Counted from the first letter of the stretch, positions 25,749 to 35,373 are shown. The stretch: DNA of 60,227 bases from GCA-2705995 sp965661625 (GCA_965661625.1 CBFIEM010000018.1:1-60227); one strand, 5' to 3'. The notes: generated by a model not told the origin, from the letters alone. Program-made: numbers and translations.

Positions 25749-26381
25749 TCAATGCAGTTTTTCCACCTGCTCTGAGTGCATTACACCAGCCTTGATGTAT
25801 GTTTCAAGCTCATTCTCACTAGGAGGAATCGGACAACTAAAACGCTTGCTGTAGGCACAGTATGGGTTATAAGCCTTGTTAAAGTCAATAATTAAAACAT
25901 CACCATCAGGTATTCGTGCATCCAAATACCTGCCTCCACCATAACTTGTGTTTCCGTTGGTGTAATCTGTAAACGGAATAAAAAGGTAATCCGCATAGTC
26001 GGGATTTTTCATCAACCCAATATTTTGATAAACTGGCAGGGCATAGGCTGTGTCATGTATCGTAAAGTGCGCCAATGCATATTGTACGTAAAGTGGAGTC
26101 CTATCAGTACTGGTGGGCATCTTAAAAGGTGTTCCGTTTACGTATTCTAATTTCGCTTCTACACGGTACGTCAGGTCAATTGGAAAAAAAGGAAGTGAGT
26201 CAAAGGATAATAAATCAGAACTATCCAATGGCGAATGTTCACCGCTGTAGTCGGCATTTAGCTCTTCTTGCCAAGCAATAACTTCTGCCACTAATACACT
26301 ATCCGTTTGTGAAATAGCAGGAGTGGCAGCTCCGAAAACCCATATAGCTAATGCCGCATATTTCAAGCAGTCTTTAATCAT
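25749..26381 (-). CDS. DUF1684 domain-containing exported protein
   Basis: A 210-residue protein with a signal peptide (MIKDCLKYAALAIWVFGAATPAIS). DUF1684 features: EVIAWQEELNADYSGEHSPLDSSDLLSFDSLPFFPID, then FKMPTSTDRTPLYVQYALAHFTI, LFIPFTDYTNGNTSYGGGRYLD and the end segment DFNKAYNPYCAYSKRFSCPIPPSEN. The family has no established reaction. It is last in a four-gene minus-strand operon and overlaps the preceding stop by 8 nt, so translation is probably coupled. Confidence 0.85.
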   Translation of the reverse strand: MIKDCLKYAALAIWVFGAATPAISQTDSVLVAEVIAWQEELNADYSGEHSPLDSSDLLSFDSLPFFPIDLTYRVEAKLEYVNGTPFKMPTSTDRTPLYVQYALAHFTIHDTAYALPVYQNIGLMKNPDYADYLFIPFTDYTNGNTSYGGGRYLDARIPDGDVLIIDFNKAYNPYCAYSKRFSCPIPPSENELETYIKAGVMHSEQVEKLH

Positions 26382-26823
26382 GGCGTTTAATTAGTTGTGC
26401 ATTGTGTAATTGGTAATTAAAATGCATAATATCATCGGCATTCAAGGTCAAGATTCCAGAAACAGTGGCTACGTCGTCCATTTCAAAATCGGGTGCATCG
26501 CCTTCAAAAATTAACTCGGCGATGCTCTCTGGACCTGATCCACCGCAAAAAAAGCATGAGCTCATTGGATTTTTAGATAACGCATATAGGCCCGCTTCTG
26601 TATCTATAGGCAATAAATAGCCTTTTATTGCTACGCGTTTGCCCGCATATTGCTCAACTGCTGGCCTAAAATCGGGGTAGTAAAAGTAATCGTCAACTTC
26701 GGCGTAATACTTCTCACTGTAATCTACTTCTGCGAGGGTATTCCACGTTATAGTTGTTTGAGCACTTGCTGCAAAGGCCCCAATGCTAAAAAATATGATT
26801 AATACAGTGTGCTTAAAGCTCAT
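26374..26823 (-). CDS. DUF3299-like exported protein with CxxC motif
   Basis: A 149-residue protein with a signal peptide (MSFKHTVLIIFFSIGAFAASAQ). The mature part, ITWNTLAEVDYSEKYYAEVDD...FRPAVEQYAGKRVAIKGYLLPID...LSKNPMSSCFFCGGSGPESIAELIF, matches the small OB-fold-like DUF3299 family associated with ABC permeases. SSCFFCGG is a CxxC pair that could bind metal or be redox active. It overlaps both neighbours by 8-11 nt. Its operon with a MacB-type transporter suggests a role with the transporter's substrate, possibly a metal; that is inference. Confidence 0.7.
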   Translation of the reverse strand: MSFKHTVLIIFFSIGAFAASAQTTITWNTLAEVDYSEKYYAEVDDYFYYPDFRPAVEQYAGKRVAIKGYLLPIDTEAGLYALSKNPMSSCFFCGGSGPESIAELIFEGDAPDFEMDDVATVSGILTLNADDIMHFNYQLHNAQLIKRHD

Positions 26824-27970
26824 TTCCCAGATCTAAGTTTTTCAATTGCCATGCACTAATTAACGCAGCCACTGCTCCTAACGTACAAGCGCCTGCTAAT
26901 AAATATACATCGGTGTTGTGCCACTCAGTTAAAGCTACTGCATAAAATAATCGGTCGCTGCTCCAACTGCTTACCAACACAAGTGCCAGCCTGCTTATTA
27001 CAATACCAATTAACCAACCCGATAATGTAAGGTACAAGCCTTCAAACAGGGCTATTTTGGTCAATTGTTTGTGCGAGGCGCCGTACAAACGCAAGGTTGC
27101 CATTTGTGGCCTGCGGCTGCGCATTGAAGCGTATAAACTTGCAAATACTCCGGCGGCAGCTAATAATAAGATTAATGCAGCAATGGTAAATAGGGTAGAT
27201 TCACCAAAACCTAAAAATTTCCGCATCCTGCTAAACTCGTTCACGGGCAGTGCGGCCATCATTTGGGTTTCTTTATTTATCATGCGGGGGAGTTGCATCA
27301 TCGCCATTGGTGATTTAAATGCAATCAGTCCTGCAGTAAGTTCGTAGGGTGGTTCTGCATGGTGGATTTCCCACACACTCGACGTTGGAGTATAGATGAG
27401 TTGATCTGCTACTGACCCGCTGGGTAAAAATATTCCCACCACCTTAAAGGATTGGTGAGCGTGCTCCATGCCTTCATTCACCAAACCGTGAGACCCTACA
27501 AACGTACTGCCTACTTCTAAGCCTAGGCGCTCTGCTACATATGCTCCCAAGGTTACTTCATATGTCTCATCTGCTATTGTTCCAACCCCAGGCTTTAAGT
27601 CGTAATGCGTTACATAACGTTTGTTGGAACCAATAATCCGGTAACCTTTATGGGTATCTCCATAAGCCAAGGGTACTAAGTAACTTACAAATGGGTGCTT
27701 CTCGAGTTTAAGCAAGGCTTTCTCGTCAACATTTCCTGTAGGAACATCCACATGGTAAGCGGCAGAAAGCACAAGCTGCAGCGGACTGCCTTTTGCACCA
27801 ACTACCAAATCAATACCACGAAGGTTTTGATTCATATGCTGTTCAAGTTGATTGCCCAAGGAGCTAATAAAGGCAATCAAGGCAATTCCAAAAGCCAGCA
27901 GTAACACACTTATAAGGTGCTGAACACCAGACCCCCTCAAGTTTCTCCAAGCTAGCCAATGTGCCTTCAT
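26813..27970 (-). CDS. ABC transporter permease, FtsX/MacB family
   Basis: A 385-residue inner-membrane protein. One transmembrane helix near residues 17-36 (SVLLLAFGIALIAFISSLG), a large periplasmic MacB-type core domain beginning LVVGAKGSPLQLVLSAAYHVD, then three C-terminal helices (FTIAALILLLAAAGVFASLYASM; GLYLTLSGWLIGIVISRLAL; LLAGACTLGAVAALISAWQL). LYGASHKQLTKIALFEGLYL is the cytoplasmic coupling helix of FtsX. It pairs with the ATPase encoded just upstream (4-nt overlap). Such pairs move lipoproteins, peptides or other envelope substrates; the substrate is not apparent. Confidence 0.88.
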   Translation of the reverse strand: MKAHWLAWRNLRGSGVQHLISVLLLAFGIALIAFISSLGNQLEQHMNQNLRGIDLVVGAKGSPLQLVLSAAYHVDVPTGNVDEKALLKLEKHPFVSYLVPLAYGDTHKGYRIIGSNKRYVTHYDLKPGVGTIADETYEVTLGAYVAERLGLEVGSTFVGSHGLVNEGMEHAHQSFKVVGIFLPSGSVADQLIYTPTSSVWEIHHAEPPYELTAGLIAFKSPMAMMQLPRMINKETQMMAALPVNEFSRMRKFLGFGESTLFTIAALILLLAAAGVFASLYASMRSRRPQMATLRLYGASHKQLTKIALFEGLYLTLSGWLIGIVISRLALVLVSSWSSDRLFYAVALTEWHNTDVYLLAGACTLGAVAALISAWQLKNLDLGNEL

Positions 27971-28602
27971 AGTTTTAGTGTATTAGAAAATTCAACCAAA
28001 AGACGTTCATCGTGGGTTACCACAACCAATTCAGAGTTGAATTCATCGGCCGTAGCTTTGAGCAATCCAATCACTTTGCTGCAGCGCTCATTGTCAAGCG
28101 CAGAGGTCGGCTCGTCGGCAAATATATATTTAGGTGAGTGGCTAACTGCCGCAGCAATTGCACAGCGTTGCAATTCTCCTTCGCTTATAGCTGCGGGCAT
28201 ATGATTCAGTATTCCTCGCAAATCCAATAGGTCAATGCACCTTTCCAACTGCGTTAAGTCAGTCTGTTGTTTGGCTAATTGATGTATCAACTTTAAATTC
28301 TCGTAAATACTCAAGCCTACCAGTAGTGCTGGACGCTGAAGTACGAGCCCAATGTGCTTCCTGCGAAATGCATCGCGTTCCGAACTGTCTAAAGTATGTA
28401 TGGGTGTCCTGCCAAGGGTTACCGATCCAGCTGATGGAGTTTTCAGTCCGGAAAGCAGCTGGAGTAAGGTGCTTTTTCCACAACCGCTTGGTCCGGTTAT
28501 TAATAGATGCTGGCCTGCACTCAAGGTAATGTCAGGAAAGGTGAAGTGTTTCCCCCGAGGATATGTGAAGTTAATGGCAGATGTAACAAGCGAGTTTTCC
28601 AT
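27967..28602 (-). CDS. ABC transporter ATP-binding protein, LolD/MacB-type
   Basis: A 211-residue nucleotide-binding subunit. Walker A GPSGCGKSTLL (about residue 36), Q-loop region KHIGLVLQRPALLVGLSIYENL, a slightly altered signature ISEGELQRCAIAAAV (SEGE for SGGQ), Walker B KYIFADEPTSALD and switch histidine VVVTHDERLL are all present. The ATG at 28602 is chosen since a TACTTTTG box lies just upstream, overlapping the TTG that opens the longer frame. First gene of the four-gene operon. Confidence 0.9.
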   Translation of the reverse strand: MENSLVTSAINFTYPRGKHFTFPDITLSAGQHLLITGPSGCGKSTLLQLLSGLKTPSAGSVTLGRTPIHTLDSSERDAFRRKHIGLVLQRPALLVGLSIYENLKLIHQLAKQQTDLTQLERCIDLLDLRGILNHMPAAISEGELQRCAIAAAVSHSPKYIFADEPTSALDNERCSKVIGLLKATADEFNSELVVVTHDERLLVEFSNTLKL

Positions 28603-28608
28603 TGCTTT

Positions 28609-28616
28609 CAAAAGTA
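28609..28616 (-). promoter_or_regulatory. -7 promoter box of the ABC transporter operon
   Basis: TACTTTTG on the minus strand, an exact TAnnTTTG match, 6 nt before the ATG at 28602. The mRNA leader would be very short or absent. Confidence 0.55.
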
Positions 28617-28705
28617 AATGGTTCCCGCTAAATAGGCCAACACATCGCCAATTCCTTTCTATAAGAATGCCTAAAATGGTGTATTAAAACCCCAGCAGGA
28701 ATACT

Positions 28706-28713
28706 TACTTTTG
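28706..28713 (+). promoter_or_regulatory. -7 promoter box of ychF
   Basis: TACTTTTG, an exact TAnnTTTG match, followed by CCCCCC and the ATG 21 nt downstream. Confidence 0.6.
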
Positions 28714-28734
28714 CCCCCCTAAAGTAGAAAGCAT

Positions 28735-29835
28735 ATGGCCCTTAAATGTGGTATTGTTGGCTTACCCAACGTAGGAAAATCAACCTTATTTAACTGTTTG
28801 TCGAATGCTAAGGCACAGTCGGCAAATTATCCATTTTGTACCATTGAACCCAATGTGGGTACCATTACCGTTCCTGATGATCGGTTAAATGCGTTGGAAG
28901 AATTGGTAAACCCAGAACGCGTTGTTCCAACAACAGTTGAAATTGTGGATATCGCTGGCTTGGTAAAAGGTGCCAGTAAAGGTGAAGGATTAGGAAACAA
29001 GTTTTTAGGGAATATCCGTGAAACAGATGCAATCATTCACGTATTGCGCTGTTTTGAGGACGATAACATCACACATGTAGATGGCAATGTAAACCCGGTT
29101 CGCGACAAAGAAGTTATTGATATTGAGCTGCAGCTTAAAGATTTGGAAACTGTTCAAACGCGATTGGATAAAATCAAGAAGAAGGCAGGTACAGGAGATA
29201 AAGAAGCAAAACGATTGCTCGCATTTTACGAAAAAGTTGTTGCAACACTGGAGCAAGGTAAATCTGCGCGTACGGTTGAACTTGATAATGATGATGAAGA
29301 GGAGTGGATGCTAGAAATGCAGTTGCTCACCGCTAAACCTGTACTTTACGTATGTAATGTTGAGGAGGCTTCTGTGAAATCGGGAAACAGCCATGTTGAT
29401 GCTGTAAAGCAGGCTGTAGCTGAAGAAAATGCAGAGGTGATTGTTTTAGGTGCTGCTATCGAGTCAGATATTGCAGAACTAGAAACTTATGAGGAGCGCA
29501 GTATGTTCTTAGATGAGTTAGGCTTAGAGAAGCCCGGAGTAAATGTGCTGATTAAAGCGGCTTACAGCTTGTTACAATTGCAAACGTATTTTACGGCTGG
29601 CGAGAAAGAGGTGCGCGCATGGACCATACCTATTGGGGCTAAAGCACCGCAAGCTGCTGGAGTAATCCATACAGATTTTGAAAAAGGTTTTATCCGTGCT
29701 GAGGTAATTCACTATGAAGATTACGTAACCTACAAAACAGAAAGTGCTGCGCGTGAGCAAGGTAAACTTGCAATTGAAGGAAAGGAATATGTTGTTCAAG
29801 ATGGAGATGTAATGCATTTCCGATTTAACGTTTAA
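28735..29835 (+). CDS. ychF: Redox-regulated ribosome-associated ATPase YchF/OLA1
   Basis: A 366-residue Obg-superfamily P-loop protein that prefers ATP. G1 GLPNVGKSTLFN at residue 8, DIAGLVKGASKGEGLGNKFL (G3 and switch II), a coiled-coil insertion (KDLETVQTRLDKIKKKAG), the NVEE segment in place of NKxD that gives the altered nucleotide specificity, and the C-terminal TGS domain (LQTYFTAGEKEVRAWTIPIGAKAPQAAGVIHTDFEKGFIRAEVI) are all present. Full length and typical. It is followed by a cytochrome lipoprotein gene 3 nt later. Confidence 0.97.
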   Translation: MALKCGIVGLPNVGKSTLFNCLSNAKAQSANYPFCTIEPNVGTITVPDDRLNALEELVNPERVVPTTVEIVDIAGLVKGASKGEGLGNKFLGNIRETDAIIHVLRCFEDDNITHVDGNVNPVRDKEVIDIELQLKDLETVQTRLDKIKKKAGTGDKEAKRLLAFYEKVVATLEQGKSARTVELDNDDEEEWMLEMQLLTAKPVLYVCNVEEASVKSGNSHVDAVKQAVAEENAEVIVLGAAIESDIAELETYEERSMFLDELGLEKPGVNVLIKAAYSLLQLQTYFTAGEKEVRAWTIPIGAKAPQAAGVIHTDFEKGFIRAEVIHYEDYVTYKTESAAREQGKLAIEGKEYVVQDGDVMHFRFNV

Positions 29836-29838
29836 GCT

Positions 29839-30357
29839 ATGATTAAGTACTTAGTTGGATTGAGTTTATTAGCAGTCCTTGGGGCATGTAACACGCCAAG
29901 CACAAGCGAAATTGGTGAATTACGCGAGGAAGTGGCTGCTTTGAAAACGGCTTTAAAGGAAGCACAAGAAGAAGCTTATCATCCCGAATTAAGTGCACAT
30001 ATGTTGGGTATTCAGGCTCATCATGAAAAATTATATTACGCTGGAGAAGCTCGAAATTGGGAATTGGCGCATTATAATATCCACGAAATAGAAGAGTGGG
30101 TTGAAGAAATTGGTGAATTGTTTCCGATGCACAACGAAGTGGATATCAAATCCCTTTCCGAAACCATGCTTGATTCAGGGATTGAAGCAGTTGAAACTTC
30201 CATTGCTAAAAAGGATTTAGAGGCTTTTAAAACAGGTTTTAAGCTGTTGTCATCCAATTGTAATGCGTGTCACATTGCTGCTGGATACCCCGAAATTCGT
30301 GTTTTGACTCCGTCAGGTCCAGGCTATACCAATCAAGATTTTTCAGCGGCAGAGTAG
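29839..30357 (+). CDS. c-type cytochrome lipoprotein, single heme
   Basis: A 172-residue protein. MIKYLVGLSLLAVLGAC is a lipoprotein signal; a coiled coil follows (IGELREEVAALKTALKEAQEE), then helices rich in His, Glu and Trp, and near the C-terminus the heme-binding motif CNACH (about residues 139-143) followed by AAGYPEIRV. A late CxxCH after a helical bundle recalls cytochrome c' architecture. It should carry one covalent heme outside the cytoplasm. Start is 3 nt after the ychF stop, so it is probably co-transcribed, though no functional link is obvious. Confidence 0.75.
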   Translation: MIKYLVGLSLLAVLGACNTPSTSEIGELREEVAALKTALKEAQEEAYHPELSAHMLGIQAHHEKLYYAGEARNWELAHYNIHEIEEWVEEIGELFPMHNEVDIKSLSETMLDSGIEAVETSIAKKDLEAFKTGFKLLSSNCNACHIAAGYPEIRVLTPSGPGYTNQDFSAAE

Positions 30358-30365
30358 TGGATGCA

Positions 30366-32798
30366 CTATTCTCCACCATCACCAAAACTACCGCCTTCTT
30401 GCATGCGAGCTTCCCGCTCAGTCATATTTAGTCGGTACGTAAATCCCAGAATTACAGTGCGTGGACGCCATTGACGCTCACCCTCAATTTGGAAGTTGTT
30501 TCCAAAAGATTCGAAGCGGCGAATCCGAGAGTTAAACACATCGTTAACTTTAAAGCTAATGGTTGCTCGATCCTTCCATATATTTTTGGTAATCGCAAGG
30601 TTCATGGTTGCAAGGTATTTTCTAGTTCCCTGAGCCTGCTCAGTAGGGGCGTTGTAATTCGCGCGAATTTGAAGGTTAAATAAGTTTGTGAACTGCATCA
30701 TTGAGCTTAACTGGGCTGTCCAGCTGGCAAAACTAACCTGACGACCATTCTCAATGTCGCGAGCGTCCAATTCAGAACCAAAGAAATTAAACGTTCCATT
30801 CAAGCGCCACCATGATATGGGCTTATAACTTCCCGTCAACTCTATACCATAACTATGTTGTTCATTTACGTTTTGTGGGGCAGTATAAGTTACGGAATCA
30901 ACAATGGTTTGTACCCACTGAATAACATTGTAACTGTGACGGTAATACAAAGAGGCATTGAGGCTCCACTTTTCTTGAAACATCAAATATGTCCACTCCA
31001 TACTGTTGGTGTATTCGGGATCTAAATTTGGATTTCCACTGCGAAAACTCAATGGGTTATTGTAATTGAAAAACGGGTTTAAGTTCCAAAATCCTGGCCT
31101 TCTGATACGGCGGCTATAGCTAAGCTGCATGCTTTTTACCTGATCGAATTTGTAACTTAAGAAAACAGAAGGAAAGGGGTCTACATAATCGCGTTTGTTC
31201 TTTTCACCTGTAGTTATTTGTTCCGTTAATATATCGCTATACTCTACACGAACACCCGCCATGATGCCAAATTTATCCCATTGGTTGCTGTAATTAGCAT
31301 AAGCTGCGTGAATCCCCTCTGTATAATCAAATTGATTGGTTACTCCTTGAAGCGTTTCAAAATCGTTAGTTACGGGGTTGAGTTCTTCTACAAAATAATC
31401 GGATTTAATGATCCGAAGAGAGCTTTTGTAGCCGAGCTCTAAATTCTGTTTGCCCGCCAGTGGATGTACGTAATCCACCTGTGCAACTCCATTTGTTTGG
31501 GCCTCCTTGTTTAAACTATGTTGAATTAAGCTACTGGTTATGGAATTGAATCCTGCACCGCCAAAGTAATCGGTTTGAGCATCAGTATCTTCAGTTTCTT
31601 CGCTGATATTAGCATTAATGGTGGCAGTAAGTTTACGGCCTTTTTCAGTAAACTTCCGGTCAAAATCTAAACTTACATCATAACTAAACTCATCTTCAAA
31701 TTCACTGTTGTTACGGTGGAACCTGGCAAGATAACCTCCTGCATCCGTTGTGGTAGTGTAATCAACTTTAGTGTCATTATCACTTTCAGCAAAACGGTAG
31801 TTACCATTAAGCGAAAAGGTGTTGCGTTTTTGTCGCAGCTCTATGCCAGCCCTGAAATTATGACCAAGCTGATTACGGTTGTTATCCTCATACTGATCTA
31901 AATTCACAATGCTGTCCCCAAATGCCGTTCTCCTGTCTTCTGAGCTATATCCTCCATAATCACGATAACGATTACTGTAACCGGCTGAAAATCCCCAATT
32001 TTTGAGGTTGTGTGATAGGTTTACCGATGCATTGGCATTTGTTGGAAAGCCCCCTGTTACTGTAAAAACTCCTTTTGTGCCTATTTCTTGTTCTTCTTTC
32101 AGTACAATGTTGATGATTCCCGACATTCCTTCAGCGTCATAACGGGCACTCGGATTGGTAATTACCTCTACACGCTCAATCATGTCTGCAGGAAGCATTT
32201 GTAAGGCATCTTGACTACTGATTCCAACTAAACCACTTTGCTTACCATTAATTAAAATACGCACGTTACCACTTCCACGTAAACTCACATTACCTTCTCC
32301 GTCGACGGTAACTGATGGAACGTTCTCTAATACATCTGTTGCGGAACCTCCAATTGACGACAAATCGTCTCCAACATTAAACGTCTTTTTGTCAAGAGCC
32401 ATAGCTACTTGACTCTTTTCTGCTTTTACTTCTGCAGCTTTAAGTGTGATGCTGTTAACAGCTAGTTTAACTGGTGAAACTCGTGTAAATCGCTCTTCTT
32501 TCGTAACAGAATAAGGACCAATCCATTGTGATTGATAACCCATGAATTCGAGCTTGATTAGGTATTCTCCAGGAGCAGCTTCTAAAGCGTACTTGCCTTG
32601 GTCATCGGTTATGGCTCCCCCTTTTAAGGCAGAGTCTGCTACGCTATAGTAGGATGCTGTAGCATAAGCCAATGGCTGATCAGTGTCTGCATCTAGAATA
32701 GAACCTACTAAAAAGGTTTTCGTTTCACCTTTTCTCGGGTTTTGTCCCACTAATAATGAAGAGAAGAGCAACAACGTGCTCAGTAGAATAATGCGCAT
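30366..32798 (-). CDS. TonB-dependent receptor, carboxypeptidase-regulatory-like + plug + OMP_b-brl_3 barrel
   Basis: An 810-residue outer-membrane receptor. Signal MRIILLSTLLLFSSLLVGQ, then a CarboxypepD_reg-like domain (VGSILDADTDQPLAYATASYYS...LIKLEFMGYQSQW), a TonB plug (DVLENVPSVTVDGEGNVSLRGSGNVRILINGK, then NPSARYDAEGMSGIINIVLK) and a C-terminal beta barrel ending RTVILGFTYRLNMTEREARMQEGGSFGDGGE. The ATG at 32798 is chosen because the longer frame adds 28 residues before an obvious signal. Ligand unknown; family members take up siderophores, peptides or other compounds. It follows the acylase gene on the same strand after 58 nt. Confidence 0.92.
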   Translation of the reverse strand: MRIILLSTLLLFSSLLVGQNPRKGETKTFLVGSILDADTDQPLAYATASYYSVADSALKGGAITDDQGKYALEAAPGEYLIKLEFMGYQSQWIGPYSVTKEERFTRVSPVKLAVNSITLKAAEVKAEKSQVAMALDKKTFNVGDDLSSIGGSATDVLENVPSVTVDGEGNVSLRGSGNVRILINGKQSGLVGISSQDALQMLPADMIERVEVITNPSARYDAEGMSGIINIVLKEEQEIGTKGVFTVTGGFPTNANASVNLSHNLKNWGFSAGYSNRYRDYGGYSSEDRRTAFGDSIVNLDQYEDNNRNQLGHNFRAGIELRQKRNTFSLNGNYRFAESDNDTKVDYTTTTDAGGYLARFHRNNSEFEDEFSYDVSLDFDRKFTEKGRKLTATINANISEETEDTDAQTDYFGGAGFNSITSSLIQHSLNKEAQTNGVAQVDYVHPLAGKQNLELGYKSSLRIIKSDYFVEELNPVTNDFETLQGVTNQFDYTEGIHAAYANYSNQWDKFGIMAGVRVEYSDILTEQITTGEKNKRDYVDPFPSVFLSYKFDQVKSMQLSYSRRIRRPGFWNLNPFFNYNNPLSFRSGNPNLDPEYTNSMEWTYLMFQEKWSLNASLYYRHSYNVIQWVQTIVDSVTYTAPQNVNEQHSYGIELTGSYKPISWWRLNGTFNFFGSELDARDIENGRQVSFASWTAQLSSMMQFTNLFNLQIRANYNAPTEQAQGTRKYLATMNLAITKNIWKDRATISFKVNDVFNSRIRRFESFGNNFQIEGERQWRPRTVILGFTYRLNMTEREARMQEGGSFGDGGE

Positions 32799-32856
32799 TC
32801 CTAGTGTGTTATCAAGTTGTACTCGACTTAGAAACAAGGGTATACAGCAATTGTTT

Positions 32857-35232
32857 CTATTCGTTTTTGTAATCGGGCACAAAAGTAACCTTACTTATTG
32901 CGTTACGCTTGATTTCGAGTAAATTCATTTGCATTAATCGGGTTTCTTCATTTACATAAAGTGCTGCTTGATCTGAGTAGTGTGGGCTAAATGGATTACC
33001 CGATTGACCGGAAGGTAGCACTGACTCTGCATGCTCAACGTCTTTAAAATCGATGGCAATGCGCATTGCGGGTCCGCCTTTCACGTCGAATGTGCCATTC
33101 AGTTGAAGGGTAAAGTTTTGTTTATTCACAACTTCTTCACCCCCTTGAGTGCTATATGGCCCTACATTGAACAGCTTGTCTAAAGGCGACATTGCGCTAA
33201 AAGGATGACGAAAAGTAAGCAAACAGACCTTTTCCCAACTCATGGATTTTATTCCCTTAGGATAGCGCTCCTTTAGTTGCCTTATGGTAAGTTGCCAAGC
33301 ATGCTCTGCAATTTTTGAACGGTTTTCAACAGACGCTGTGGCAGGGATGTCCCACCAAACTGATGCGTTATTCTGGATAAGTTCAGTAAGGGTGTTCATT
33401 GAAGACATAGATTTTCTAAGTAGTTGATAGTCTGTATTTTTTAAGTCGTCACCTAAAGCTGTTTTTGCCAAGTTGTTGGTAAAGTGATAGTAGATAGCTG
33501 GACCAACTTCACCTGCTGCATGAGCTCCATTCCATTCTGCTAAAGCCGTTCGTAAAGAATCGTCATATGCTGAAGCAGGTTCGGCTAAATCGCGCAGTAA
33601 AACCTTCGCAAGTCTGGGGTAAAGGGACGATACATTGTTAGCCTGTAATTCTTTTACCATTTCTATAGTCCAAGTGTTTGATTGTTGCAGCATAGAATCA
33701 ATAATATGGGCGCGGACCCCGTGGTAGTAATACCCTGGTATTACCGTAGAATCTGCTGTGTAACTGGCATTATTAGCACTGTACACATAACCTTTTTCTG
33801 GGTTGATACTGTGAGGGTTATAAGCAAAGTCATAATAACCTTGAATATCGTCACGTCCTGTTTTGCCGTCCAGAATGGTTCTTCCTGAAACATGAGCTGG
33901 GCGCCTTATGAGTTTTCCAGTTGCCCACCATCCAATATTTCCTCCTTGATCGCCATACATCACATTTAAACCAGGCGCTGCAAGTAATGAAGCGGCGCTG
34001 TAGAATGCATTGATATCTTTCGCTTTGTAAAAGCCATAAGCTGTTTCTACAGCTCTAGAGGGAAATTTGGTGTAGGTCCAGCTAGCTGAAATAGGATCCT
34101 TGGCTTGAATAGCGTCCACAGCGTCGTTGATGATTGGACCATGAGGTGTAATACGAACTTCAAACGTAACATCATCGTCATCTTTAACGGCTATGGTGTG
34201 CTGTTCTGTTTTTAAGGGTACAAGTTTGTTTTGATAAAAAACATCCTGATCACTTAAGGTTTCTCGGTAGAGGTCAAGGTCATCGTTTAAGTACATCGTT
34301 AGCCCCCAAGCATGACGGTCGGTATGACCAATAAGAGGAAAAGGGAATCCTGCCAAAAAGTTACCGTATAGGCGAAGTCCAGGTGCTTCAAGATGAGCTT
34401 CAAACCACGTTGAAGGTTGGGCATGTTCAATGTGTGTGTCGTTTGCAAATAATACCTGATGATTGGCCGTTTTGTATGGTGCAATTACCCATGCATTACT
34501 GGCATTGAAAATGGGTAGTGGCAATTCCTCAAAGGCTTGATTAGCCAATGCTACAAGAGCAGAGTCTAACCCGCCTTCAAATGGAATAAAGGTTTGAGTG
34601 CTATCTCGATTCGTGCTTAAGTCGTTGTAGTAACTTTCACCTTTTGAGCGTAACAAGTGATCGTAAATGGGATCTGTTTTAAGTGATTGGTCGAAACTGT
34701 AAGACATATAACCTACAATGTAAAAACAGTCTTCTAGTGAGAATTGACGCAATGGAATCCCGGCCAGTCGAAATTCAATAGGAGGGTTGTCAGTTGCAAT
34801 GTAAGCGTTAATTCCGGAGATGTAAGCTTCAACGGCAGGCAGGGAGGGATGATTGGAGCTTTTGAATTGTGATGCCGATAGTCGCGCGTGTTTCGGTATC
34901 CCCATGGTTCTAAAAAAACGATCTACATTAACTACATCAGGCCCTAAAGCTTCTGCTAACGTCCCCGATCCAACCCTGCGAAGTAGTTCCATCTGGAAAA
35001 GGCGTTCTTGTGCGTGAATGTATCCCAAAGCTTTAAAGGCGTCGGTTTCACTTCCTGCTTCAATATGTGGAATTCCGTATGCATCAAAGTATACGTTCAC
35101 AGAGTCGTTTAGTGCAAGCGAAACATTGCCTGAATAGCTTGGAGAGAGCTTAGTGTAGAAAAAAATACCTGCACCAATTGCAACGATAATGAGGGCTGAA
35201 AACAAGATTGCAAGCCATTTAAGAACCTTCAT
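32857..35232 (-). CDS. Penicillin acylase family (Ntn-hydrolase) protein
   Basis: A 791-residue exported or membrane-anchored amidase precursor. An N-terminal hydrophobic segment (residues 5-28) is followed by the alpha-subunit region (YGIPHIEAGSETDAFKALGYIHAQERLFQMELLRRVGSGTLAE), a spacer, and the beta-subunit N-terminus NASNAWVIAP, whose Ser would be the nucleophile freed by autocleavage. Further family segments: FANDTHIEHAQPSTWFEAHL, GFPFPLIGHTDRHAWGLT, GLNVMYGDQGGNIGWWATGKLIRRP and, near the end, GGPAMRIAIDF and SGQSGNPFSPHYSDQ. Members hydrolyse amides such as beta-lactam side chains or acyl-homoserine lactones; the substrate cannot be told. The ATG at 35232 is preferred to that at 35241. 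Confidence 0.92.
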   Translation of the reverse strand: MKVLKWLAILFSALIIVAIGAGIFFYTKLSPSYSGNVSLALNDSVNVYFDAYGIPHIEAGSETDAFKALGYIHAQERLFQMELLRRVGSGTLAEALGPDVVNVDRFFRTMGIPKHARLSASQFKSSNHPSLPAVEAYISGINAYIATDNPPIEFRLAGIPLRQFSLEDCFYIVGYMSYSFDQSLKTDPIYDHLLRSKGESYYNDLSTNRDSTQTFIPFEGGLDSALVALANQAFEELPLPIFNASNAWVIAPYKTANHQVLFANDTHIEHAQPSTWFEAHLEAPGLRLYGNFLAGFPFPLIGHTDRHAWGLTMYLNDDLDLYRETLSDQDVFYQNKLVPLKTEQHTIAVKDDDDVTFEVRITPHGPIINDAVDAIQAKDPISASWTYTKFPSRAVETAYGFYKAKDINAFYSAASLLAAPGLNVMYGDQGGNIGWWATGKLIRRPAHVSGRTILDGKTGRDDIQGYYDFAYNPHSINPEKGYVYSANNASYTADSTVIPGYYYHGVRAHIIDSMLQQSNTWTIEMVKELQANNVSSLYPRLAKVLLRDLAEPASAYDDSLRTALAEWNGAHAAGEVGPAIYYHFTNNLAKTALGDDLKNTDYQLLRKSMSSMNTLTELIQNNASVWWDIPATASVENRSKIAEHAWQLTIRQLKERYPKGIKSMSWEKVCLLTFRHPFSAMSPLDKLFNVGPYSTQGGEEVVNKQNFTLQLNGTFDVKGGPAMRIAIDFKDVEHAESVLPSGQSGNPFSPHYSDQAALYVNEETRLMQMNLLEIKRNAISKVTFVPDYKNE

Positions 35233-35341
35233 AAGGATCAACTTTTTGAATTTCCACTAAATCTAGCCGAAATCTTGAAAACTTCACACATTTGTTGATA
35301 AATGCATTCGTATGCTCAGTAAGGACAAACCGAGCATTTTC

Positions 35342-35349
35342 TACTTTTA
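35342..35349 (+). promoter_or_regulatory. Possible -7 promoter box of parE
   Basis: TACTTTTA matches TAnnTTTG in 7 of 8 positions, 24 nt before the ATG at 35374. Confidence 0.4.
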
Positions 35350-35373
35350 GACTCTAATTCCCGAGGAAGAATC

